47,759 bases of DNA from Actinomycetota bacterium (lineage in GTDB: Bacteria; Actinomycetota; Acidimicrobiia; Acidimicrobiales; BP-101): assembly GCA_030838265.1 (NCBI GenBank), contig JAUTXA010000070.1, positions 1 through 47,759 on the forward strand, written 5' to 3'. Position numbers and translations under genes: made by a program. Shown here piece by piece: positions 8,212-15,251 of this stretch. Numbering within the stretch: position 1 is the stretch's first letter; every line of letters starts with the position of its first letter. The notes under the pieces were generated by a model. That model worked only from the letters and a program-made list of their open reading frames with translations, did not search any database and had not been told where the DNA came from.

Positions 8212-8694
8212 TCAGCGGGCTGACGCCAGCAGCGCGGCGAGATCCTTGGCGTGCAGCTCACCCAGATGCCGACCCGTCACCTTGCCGCTCGGCGAGATGA
8301 CCACGGTGACGGGAACGCCCTGGCCGATGCCGTAGGCCCGCAGCAGTCTGCCGCTCGGGTCCTTGAGGGCGGGCCAGGTGGCGTGCTCAGCCCGCATGAA
8401 GTCGGACGCCGGGACATCGCCGTCGCGGACGATGACCCCGAGCACGGCGACCGAGCCGTGATTGGCGGTCCGGAGCAGCGGGAACTCGCGCCGGCAGGGC
8501 TCGCACCACGAGGCCCAGAAGTTGAGCAAGACGGTCCGGCCCCGGTACCCGGCCAGCGCGACCCGTTTTCCGTCGAGGCTCTCGGCCACGAAGACGGGCG
8601 CGGGCTGGCCCACCGCCCCCGGGCTGGGCTTTGACGAGTCGGTGATGATGACGAGGCCGATGATGATGGCGATGGCCACCACCGCGCCGGCCAC
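8212..8694 (-). CDS. TlpA/ResA-like membrane-anchored thioredoxin
   Basis: A 160-residue (or about 167-residue) thiol-disulfide oxidoreductase: one N-terminal helix, then a thioredoxin fold of the AhpC/TSA-TlpA type with NFWASWCEPCRREFP (CxxC) and cis-Pro in GVPVTVVISPSGKV. As the last gene of the oxidase operon it may reduce the CuA cysteines of CtaC or apocytochrome c outside the membrane. The start is uncertain. The GTG at 8694 gives a helix without basic residues, while a CTG at 8715 would give LKRTLVAVAG, a proper positive N-terminus, and would overlap the ctaG stop as CTGA. I give the conventional GTG as the boundary but think the CTG deserves weight. Confidence 0.8.
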   Translation of the reverse strand: MAGAVVAIAIIIGLVIITDSSKPSPGAVGQPAPVFVAESLDGKRVALAGYRGRTVLLNFWASWCEPCRREFPLLRTANHGSVAVLGVIVRDGDVPASDFMRAEHATWPALKDPSGRLLRAYGIGQGVPVTVVISPSGKVTGRHLGELHAKDLAALLASAR

Positions 8695-8711
8695 GGCGAC
8701 CAGGGTGCGCT

Positions 8712-9581
8712 TCAGGGGATCGGGTTCGTCTGGGCCAGCTCACGCTCGACGTCGGCCCAGGTAAGGGTGGCGGGGTCGCCCTGCTGCGACTGGCCGTACC
8801 ACTTGAAGAAGGTGATGAAGATGAGCGTCCAGAGGATGATCCCGCCGCCGACCTTCATCATGGCCCCCGCCAGCTGCTGATCATCGAGGACGCCGAGGGC
8901 GAACGGCCGCGGGACGTGGCCGTAGAACTTGTAGACGGGGTGCTCGGCGAAGGTGAGGAACGATGCCGGGACGGTGGGGATCAGCGACTGCAGGAAGAGG
9001 TACACCATCCGCATCGGGTACCCGAGCCGAGGCAGCTCGGGCAGGAGGTTGAAGACCGGCAACCACATGAGCATGGCGGTGCTGAACGACAGGAGGTGCA
9101 CACCGAAGTGGAGCGGCTCGCTGCGTAGGGCGGCGTCGACCAGGGCGGGCCAGTGGGTGAAGGCCAGGACCACGTTGAAGATGACGCCGGCCGCGATGGG
9201 GCGTCCCAGCCGGCGCACGACGGCGTAGACCCGGGGCGGGCGTACGACCAGCCACCGGACCAGCCAGTCCGGCGTGCCGCGGATGAGCAGCGGCGGCGCC
9301 ACGAGGGTCATGACCATGTGCTGGAACATGTGCACGCTGAACAGGTAGCGCTCGGCGATGTCGTGGATGGGCCACTCCGACACGGCCCAGAGGAGCACGA
9401 CGCCCGTGAGGAAGACCGCGACCTGACGCCGGGTTGCGATCGCCTCGCCGGGCCCGACGAGGCGGGTGCCCAGCCGCCGCAGGGCCGTGAAGTAGAGCCC
9501 GAGGACGGTGACGAAGAGGATGGCCACCTCGGGGTGAGCGTGCCAGGCCCAGGGGTCGACGGCCCGAGTGGCGGCCAGCAC
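8712..9581 (-). CDS. ctaG: cytochrome c oxidase assembly factor CtaG (caa3 type)
   Basis: A 289-residue protein with about seven membrane helices, of the caa3_CtaG family. Conserved histidine motifs are WHAHPEVA near the N-terminus, SVHMFQHMVMTLVAPPLLI in the middle and FTHWP/HFGVHLL later; such histidines are thought to handle copper for the CuB site. The GTG at 9581 lies 2 bp after the TAG of the preceding subunit IV gene. There is no clear Shine-Dalgarno sequence, so coupling by re-initiation is likely. It overlaps or abuts the thioredoxin-like gene at its 3' end. Its place directly after the structural subunits fits an assembly role. Confidence 0.88.
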   Translation of the reverse strand: MLAATRAVDPWAWHAHPEVAILFVTVLGLYFTALRRLGTRLVGPGEAIATRRQVAVFLTGVVLLWAVSEWPIHDIAERYLFSVHMFQHMVMTLVAPPLLIRGTPDWLVRWLVVRPPRVYAVVRRLGRPIAAGVIFNVVLAFTHWPALVDAALRSEPLHFGVHLLSFSTAMLMWLPVFNLLPELPRLGYPMRMVYLFLQSLIPTVPASFLTFAEHPVYKFYGHVPRPFALGVLDDQQLAGAMMKVGGGIILWTLIFITFFKWYGQSQQGDPATLTWADVERELAQTNPIP

Positions 9582-9583
9582 GG

Positions 9584-9910
9584 CTAGAAGGCCAGGACGC
9601 CGAGGGTGAACATGACCGCGACGTAGACGGCGGCAGCCAGGATGATCCCGGTGACGAAGAAGCGGCGGAGGACCTTGTTGTCGAACTTGAGGTGCATGAA
9701 GAACATGGCGACCAAGGCGAACTTGGTGGCGGCCAGCACCAGCAACAACGGGTTGGCGGCGCTGCCCAAGCGGTGGGCGTATGAGACCGCCACCTCGATG
9801 GCGGTCAGCACGCCGAGGACGAGGGCGATGATGATGTAGCGGCTCTCGCTGGGGTGGGCGCCATGCTCGCCCGCGCCGTGGACGACCTCGGTGGTTTCGG
9901 TGGTCGTCAA
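9584..9910 (-). CDS. cytochrome c oxidase subunit IV-like (prokaryotic COX4)
   Basis: A 108-residue protein with three membrane helices (YIIIALVLGVLTAIEVAVSYA; LLLVLAATKFALVAMFFMHLKFD; FVTGIILAAAVYVAVMFTLG). The KFALVAMFFMHLKFD segment is the hallmark of the small subunit IV of caa3/bo-type oxidases (COX4_pro). The start is a TTG at 9910, overlapping the TGA of ctaE as TTGA. No other start codon exists between it and the first helix. It is a structural subunit that probably stabilises subunits I and III. Confidence 0.85.
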   Translation of the reverse strand: MTTTETTEVVHGAGEHGAHPSESRYIIIALVLGVLTAIEVAVSYAHRLGSAANPLLLVLAATKFALVAMFFMHLKFDNKVLRRFFVTGIILAAAVYVAVMFTLGVLAF

Positions 9911-10554
9911 TGGACGTACCCGTGCGTCGGTGATGGGATGAGGTACACGACGGTGAAGAGGATGATCCAGACGACGTCGACGAAGTGCCAGTAAAGGCCC
10001 GCGATCTCGACGACCTCTGACTTCTCCTGCGGGAGCTTGCCGCGGATCGACAGGCTCCAGAGCGACAGCAGCATGACGATGCCGAGGGTGACGTGGACCC
10101 CATGGAAGCCGGTCAACACGAAGAAGCTGCTGCCGAACAGGTTGGTCTTGATGGTCAGCCCCTCGCGGATGAACGAGGTGAACTCGTAGACCTGTCCGGC
10201 AATGAACGACGAGCCCAGGAGGGCGGTCGCGAGGATCCACAACCGGAAGCGGCGGTGGTCGCCCCGCTGGATGGCGGCGAGGGCCAGCACCATGGTGAGC
10301 GAGCTCATGAGCAGCACGAACGAGCTCACTGAGGTGTAGGGGATGTTGTAGATGTCCTTCGGGTACGGGGGCACGACGCTGCGGCCCCGGTACAGGAAGT
10401 AGGTCGAGATCAGGGCCCCGAACAGGAGGCACTCGGACCCGAGGAAGGCCCACATGGCCATCTTCTCGTTGGAGACGCCCGTGTTGGTGACGTGACCGTG
10501 TTCGGGCCCAGGCGCGGCGTGCTCGTCGACGACGGTGGAGGCGTGCTCGGACAT
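9907..10554 (-). CDS. ctaE: cytochrome c oxidase subunit III
   Basis: A 215-residue membrane protein. NEKMAMWAFLGSECLLFGALI opens the first helix; the conserved glutamate/histidine region is QVYEFTSFIREG and FFVLTGFHGVHVTLGIVMLL; it ends with GLYWHFVDVVWIILFTVVYL, the classic subunit III signature. The N-terminal 30 residues are soluble and His/Glu-rich. The ATG at 10554 has GGGGAG 5 nt upstream and lies 2 bp after the ctaD stop. The downstream gene starts inside its stop codon (TTGA). Confidence 0.95.
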   Translation of the reverse strand: MSEHASTVVDEHAAPGPEHGHVTNTGVSNEKMAMWAFLGSECLLFGALISTYFLYRGRSVVPPYPKDIYNIPYTSVSSFVLLMSSLTMVLALAAIQRGDHRRFRLWILATALLGSSFIAGQVYEFTSFIREGLTIKTNLFGSSFFVLTGFHGVHVTLGIVMLLSLWSLSIRGKLPQEKSEVVEIAGLYWHFVDVVWIILFTVVYLIPSPTHGYVH

Positions 10555-10556
10555 CG

Positions 10557-12593
10557 CTACTCCCCCTCCTGGCTCGGAGTGGCGTCGGTCGCCGTCGGTT
10601 CGGCCGGCTCGGCGTCGGGCCCGGGGCCCGCACCGAGAGCAGGTGCGGTCGCGCCGACCAGCTCGGCGGCATCGGCCGGGCCGTGATCGTCGTCAGGGTC
10701 GTGGGGCTCAGCCGAGGGTTCGAGGGCCCAGGCGTAGAGGCCGCCGAGGAGCCAGACGGCTCCGAAGATCGCCACCAGCCACACCCGGTAGGTCATGCCG
10801 TACGCCATGATCGGCAGGCCGGTAGCCGCCACCAGTGGGAAGTACGAGGGCGACGGCAGGTGGATGCTGTGGGGGTCGATGTCGCTGGGCGGCGCCTCGC
10901 TCACGGACAGCTTCACCAGGCGACCGCTGTCGTCCTCGGTGTACTTCTGATGCCAGAAGTCGTCGAGGGAGTGGACGACGGGAACCTCGAGGAAGTTGTA
11001 ATCGGGGACGGGCGACGGGAGGGTCCACTCGAGGGTGCGGCCGTCCCACGGGTCATTCGGCGCGCCGACGGGTTGGCGCCGGGTGACGACCAGAGCGTTG
11101 TAGAGGAAGACGAGGACCGAGACCATGATGATGAAGGCGCCGATGGTCGACATCATGTTGAGCCAACCGACCCCGAGGGCCTTGTCGTAGGTGTAGATGC
11201 GCCGGGGCATCCCCTGTAGGCCGATGAGGTGCATGGGGCCGAAGGTGAGGTTGAAGCCGATGAACCACAGCCAGAAGTGGATCTTGCCCAGCCCCTCGTC
11301 GAGCAGACGGCCGAAGACCTTGGGGTACCAGTAGTAGGTGCCGCCCATGATCCCGAACAGAGCGCCGCCGAACAGGACGTAATGGAAGTGGGCCACCACG
11401 TAGTAGGTGTCGGTCTGCTGGCGGTCGTGGGGGGAGACAGCGTGGGTGACGCCCGAGAGGCCGCCAATGGTGAACATGGCCACGAACCCGACCGCGAACA
11501 GCATGGCCGTCGTGAACTTGATCGAGCCGCCCCACATGGTGCCGATCCAGTTGAAGATCTTCACCCCCGTGGGCACGGCGATGAACATGGTCGAGATCGA
11601 GAAGGCCGAGACGGCAACAGGGCCGAGGCCGGTGGCGAACATGTGGTGCACCCACACGCCCCATCCCATGAAGCCGATGGCCACGCCCGAGATCACCATG
11701 ACCGGATACCCGAACAACGGCTTTCGGGAGAACACGGGGAGGATCTCCGAGACCATGCCCATGGCTGGCAGGATGAGGATGTACACCTCTGGGTGACCGA
11801 AGAGCCAGAACAGGTGCTGCCACAGCAACGGGTCACCGCCCGCCGCTGGGTTGAAGAAGTTGGCCCCGAAGAGACGGTCGAACATCAGCAGGAACAGGGC
11901 CACGGTGATGATCGGCATGGCGAACATCATCAGGAATGATGTGACAAGGGCCATCCAGATGAAGATCGGCATCTTCATCAACGTCATGCCCGGGGCCCGC
12001 ATGTTGAGGATGGTGATGATGAAGTTGATCGAGCCGACCGTCGAGGCGATGCCGAGGATCTGCAGCCCAAAGACCCAGAAGTCGATGTTGTGGCCGGGCG
12101 AGAAGGTGATGCTGGTGTTCGGGGCGTAGCCGAACCACCCACCGTTCGGTGCCCCGCCCAGGACGAAGCTCGAGTTGATGAACAAGGCGCCGCAGAGGAA
12201 AGTCCAGTAGCTGAATGCGTTCAGCCGAGGGAAGGCGACGTCGCGAGCGCCGATCATCAGCGGGATCAGGTAGTTGAAGAAGGCCGTGGTGATCGGCATG
12301 ACGACGAGGAAGATCATCGTCGTGCCGTGCATGGTGAAGACCTGGTTGTAGGCGTCGGCGGAAAGGATGGTGCCGTTGGGCTGGGCCAGCTGCAGCCGGA
12401 TGAGCAGGGCCTCGGAGCCGCCCACGAGGAAGAAGATGAAGGCGGTGACGCCGTAGAGGATGCCGATCTTCTTGTGGTCGACGGTCGTGACCCAGCCCCA
12501 GAACCCGGTTGTCGCCTTGGGCCGGCGCATGAGAGCCGGCTCGCGGGGCACGGGTGTCGCTTCGATGGTGGTGGGCTCGAGGACGGTTGCCAT
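10557..12593 (-). CDS. ctaD: cytochrome c oxidase subunit I (A1-type, extended)
   Basis: A 678-residue catalytic subunit that reduces O2 to water and pumps protons. All metal ligands are visible: low-spin heme His89 (FTMHGT), CuB His267 with cross-link Tyr271 in HPEVY, His316/His317 (VHHMFATG), and His402/His404 (AHFHYVLFG). Glu269 marks the A1 family and Lys359 (SIKFTTAM) the K-channel. NGGWF stands in the D-channel region. After the usual 12 helices there is an extension of about 110 residues with two extra helices (SYFPLVAATGLPIMAYG and WLVAIFGAVWLLGGLYAW) and an acidic tail. It starts 17 bp after ctaC. Confidence 0.96.
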   Translation of the reverse strand: MATVLEPTTIEATPVPREPALMRRPKATTGFWGWVTTVDHKKIGILYGVTAFIFFLVGGSEALLIRLQLAQPNGTILSADAYNQVFTMHGTTMIFLVVMPITTAFFNYLIPLMIGARDVAFPRLNAFSYWTFLCGALFINSSFVLGGAPNGGWFGYAPNTSITFSPGHNIDFWVFGLQILGIASTVGSINFIITILNMRAPGMTLMKMPIFIWMALVTSFLMMFAMPIITVALFLLMFDRLFGANFFNPAAGGDPLLWQHLFWLFGHPEVYILILPAMGMVSEILPVFSRKPLFGYPVMVISGVAIGFMGWGVWVHHMFATGLGPVAVSAFSISTMFIAVPTGVKIFNWIGTMWGGSIKFTTAMLFAVGFVAMFTIGGLSGVTHAVSPHDRQQTDTYYVVAHFHYVLFGGALFGIMGGTYYWYPKVFGRLLDEGLGKIHFWLWFIGFNLTFGPMHLIGLQGMPRRIYTYDKALGVGWLNMMSTIGAFIIMVSVLVFLYNALVVTRRQPVGAPNDPWDGRTLEWTLPSPVPDYNFLEVPVVHSLDDFWHQKYTEDDSGRLVKLSVSEAPPSDIDPHSIHLPSPSYFPLVAATGLPIMAYGMTYRVWLVAIFGAVWLLGGLYAWALEPSAEPHDPDDDHGPADAAELVGATAPALGAGPGPDAEPAEPTATDATPSQEGE

Positions 12594-12610
12594 TCAGCGT
12601 TCTCCGTACA

Positions 12611-13651
12611 TCACTTGAGGCTGTCGAGGTAGGCGATGAGCTTGGTGATCTCGTCCTCGCTCAGGTGCAGATTCGGCATGCCCAGCCCCTTGTTGGGGTT
12701 CATCGGCTTCATGGCGGGCGGGTTGCGCAGCCACTTGCGGAGCATCTCGTCGTTGTTGTCGAAGATGTAACCGGCGAAGCGCGCTCGGGAGTTGAAATGG
12801 GTCAGGTTCGGGCCTACGAGACCGGCACTGTACCCGTCGACCGTGTGGCAGCCGCTGCAGCCCTTGGACCGGAACAGGGCGGCCCCGGCGGCGGCGTCAC
12901 CCGTCACCGGGAGAGCGGCTGCCGTGGTCTGGTCGGCCACCCATGTGTCGAAGTCGGCCTGGCTGTCGGCAATCACCCGAAGGCGCATGTTGGCGTGCGA
13001 CAGCCCGCAGAACTCGGCGCATTGGCCGAAGAAGTTCCCGGGGGCGTCGGCCTCGATGACCATGTGATTGGTGCGGCCGGGGATGACGTCGACCTTGCCC
13101 GCCAGCTTCGGAGGCCAGAAGGAGTGGATGACGTCGGTCGAGGTCATCTTGATGGCGACCTTCTTGCCCGCCGGGATGTGCAGCTCGTTGGCCGTGGTGA
13201 TCTTGTACTGGGGATACTTGAACTCCCACCACCACTGGTGGCCGATCACGTCGACCTGGACGACGTCGGGTCCCTTGGGCTGCTGGTCGAGGAAGAACAG
13301 GTTGGCCAGGGTGAAGATGCCGACGCCGAGCAGGAGGACGGCGGGGACGACCGTCCAGGTCAGCTCGAGCTTGGCGCTGCCGTGGACCTGCACCGGCGCC
13401 TCGTCGTCGGAGCGACGGCGGAAGCGGATGGCGGCGTAGATGACGAGGCCCTGCACCAGGACGAAGAAGAAGGCGGCGATGAGGAAGACGGGGTTGATCA
13501 GGTGCTCGAGCCGCCGGGCAATCGGTCCCTGAGGATGGCTGAGCACGTCCTGAGGCATCGTCTCCCGGGCGCAGCCCGTGGCGAGGAGCAACAGGGCGAG
13601 CACGGCGGCGCCGAGCCGGGCGCGGCGCGCGGGCGTGGGGGACAACCTCAT
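12611..13651 (-). CDS. ctaC: cytochrome c oxidase subunit II with fused cytochrome c (caa3)
   Basis: A 346-residue lipoprotein: signal with lipobox LATGC (Cys27), two membrane helices (about residues 55-75 and 98-120), then the CuA cupredoxin domain with ligands His176, Cys211, Glu213, Cys215, His219 and Met222 (CAEFCGLSHANM). A C-terminal class I cytochrome c follows with CSGCH (265-269) and a Met ligand in GLGMPNL. This makes the enzyme caa3-type, taking electrons from a cytochrome c or bc complex. The ATG at 13651 overlaps the upstream stop as ATGA. Confidence 0.95.
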   Translation of the reverse strand: MRLSPTPARRARLGAAVLALLLLATGCARETMPQDVLSHPQGPIARRLEHLINPVFLIAAFFFVLVQGLVIYAAIRFRRRSDDEAPVQVHGSAKLELTWTVVPAVLLLGVGIFTLANLFFLDQQPKGPDVVQVDVIGHQWWWEFKYPQYKITTANELHIPAGKKVAIKMTSTDVIHSFWPPKLAGKVDVIPGRTNHMVIEADAPGNFFGQCAEFCGLSHANMRLRVIADSQADFDTWVADQTTAAALPVTGDAAAGAALFRSKGCSGCHTVDGYSAGLVGPNLTHFNSRARFAGYIFDNNDEMLRKWLRNPPAMKPMNPNKGLGMPNLHLSEDEITKLIAYLDSLK

Positions 13652-14655
13652 CGGATGACGAACTCGCCCTTCATCGAGGAGTGGAAGTCGCAGACGTACA
13701 CGTAGGTGCCGGGACCAGGCGTGGTGAAGCGATACACCGCCCGGCCGTGGTCGATGGGCCGGCCGTTGAAGATGGGCTTCCCCTTGGTGTCCTGGCTCGT
13801 GTACACGGCCCAGTTGTGGAATGTGCCGGTGTCCTTGTTGGTGAAGTCGACCTCGACCTGCTCGTCGGCGGCGAAGGTGATCACGGCGTCGCTGGGCACC
13901 ACGAAGGCCGTGTTCAGAGCGACGACATCCTGCTCCGGGGTCTCGACCTTGTGCTCGTTGACGATCTTGCGCTCGCCGGCGGCGGCGAAGCTCACTCCGG
14001 CCACGGCCACCACGACGAAGGCGGCGGCCGCGAAGCCCGTCAACGCCGCGGAGGTGAGGCGGGGTCGAGCCGCGATCACAAAGAAGGTGGTGAGGACCAG
14101 CGCGCCCACAACGATGAACGTCACCGTGGCGGCCTGTTCGGGGATGTGGAGCAGGACGCGGGAGACGCCGATGGCGATGAAGGCGGCGACGAGGAAGGCG
14201 CCGACCGGGAGGGCGACGGGGGCCACCAGGCGGTTGCCCACCGCAGCGCTGTTCCGAGGGGTGAAGCTGTGGTGCTCCCGCCAGGCCTGACCTGTCCAGC
14301 CCAGACCGGCGATGAAGGCGATGATGAGCCCGGCGATCAGGGCCGGAGCACCAACGACCGTCGTCACAGCCAGCACGGCGGCCGAGGCGGCGAGGACAAG
14401 GGGCCACGGGCTGGCGCCGGCCGCCGCGGTCGGAGACACCGGGCGACGGTCGGGGGGCGCATCGGCGGTGACGTAGGGCTCGAGGTCCTGGCCCGCCGTC
14501 GCCGTCACGGCCAAGGCGATCACCAGAGCACCGAGGGCCAGACCGAAGAAGATCAGCTCACCCTGTCGGTCGCCAGTCGTCGCCCGGTAGCCCAGGGCGG
14601 TCGCCAAAGCGAAGCCGGCGAGGGCGAAGTAGAGCTTGCTGGCGAGGCTGAACAA
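13648..14655 (-). CDS. polytopic membrane protein with C-terminal cupredoxin domain
   Basis: A 335-residue protein. About seven predicted helices fill residues 1-225 (for example GELIFFGLALGALVIALAV and AATVTFIVVGALVLTTFFVI). A plastocyanin-like domain then follows facing the outside, with type-1 copper ligands His280 (TFHNWAVY), Cys322, His325 and Met328 (CDFHSSM). The start is a TTG at 14655 with GGGAG 7 nt upstream, immediately after the preceding stop. It lies between a subunit III-like gene and ctaC in one operon, so it could be an electron carrier or a copper store for either oxidase set. The fusion of this many helices to a cupredoxin is unusual; I do not recognise a named family. Confidence 0.8.
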   Translation of the reverse strand: MFSLASKLYFALAGFALATALGYRATTGDRQGELIFFGLALGALVIALAVTATAGQDLEPYVTADAPPDRRPVSPTAAAGASPWPLVLAASAAVLAVTTVVGAPALIAGLIIAFIAGLGWTGQAWREHHSFTPRNSAAVGNRLVAPVALPVGAFLVAAFIAIGVSRVLLHIPEQAATVTFIVVGALVLTTFFVIAARPRLTSAALTGFAAAAFVVVAVAGVSFAAAGERKIVNEHKVETPEQDVVALNTAFVVPSDAVITFAADEQVEVDFTNKDTGTFHNWAVYTSQDTKGKPIFNGRPIDHGRAVYRFTTPGPGTYVYVCDFHSSMKGEFVIR

Positions 14656-14666
14656 GGACCGGCTCC

Positions 14667-15251
14667 CTACTTGTGCTGGAAGACGTAGAGGGCGAAGAAG
14701 GCGAGGACGAAGCTGGCCACGACGAAGTGCCAATACCACGTGGCGGCCCGAGCCAGCTCGGGGTCGCCCGTCGTGACCTGATGGGCCAGCGTGCGGCTCA
14801 AGGCCACCACGATGACGATGAGGCCGATGAAGATGTGCACGCCCATGGCGATGAGCAGGGCCCAGAACATCGTCCCGTAGGCATGGGTCGCGGGGCCGAA
14901 GCCGAGGCGGTTGCCCACGTACCAGACGAGGTTGAGTGACGAGAGGGCGAACACGATCGTCAGCACCGAGCCCGTGATCGACTGGCTGCGGTTGCCCTTC
15001 GCCAGCGAGAACGCCGCCCACTCGGCCGTGAAGGCCGACATGAGCATGGTGACGACGAGCATGCTGCCCGGGTAGTTGTCGAGCTTGACGCCCTTCGGCG
15101 GCCACGTCTTGGCCAGGGCCCGGGCATCGAAGTAGACGGCGAACAGAGCGACGAAGGCGACCAGGCTTGCCGCGCCCAGGAGCAACATGGCCAGGTTCAC
15201 CAGGTTCCGGGGGCGATCGTGGCCGGCTGCCGGCAGCGCCAGCTGCGACAT
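14667..15251 (-). CDS. second heme-copper oxidase subunit III-like protein
   Basis: A 194-residue protein with five helices, matching the COX3 family: FVALFAVYFDARAL, then TAEWAAFSLAKGNRSQS, a helix with MGVHIFIGLIVIVVAL, and the ending ATWYWHFVVASFVLAFFALYVFQ. It is distinct in sequence from CtaE and shorter at the N-terminus. The ATG at 15251 overlaps the stop of the subunit I paralog as TGATG. Its pairing with that gene, not with ctaD, suggests that it belongs to the second, non-canonical complex. Confidence 0.85.
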   Translation of the reverse strand: MSQLALPAAGHDRPRNLVNLAMLLLGAASLVAFVALFAVYFDARALAKTWPPKGVKLDNYPGSMLVVTMLMSAFTAEWAAFSLAKGNRSQSITGSVLTIVFALSSLNLVWYVGNRLGFGPATHAYGTMFWALLIAMGVHIFIGLIVIVVALSRTLAHQVTTGDPELARAATWYWHFVVASFVLAFFALYVFQHK

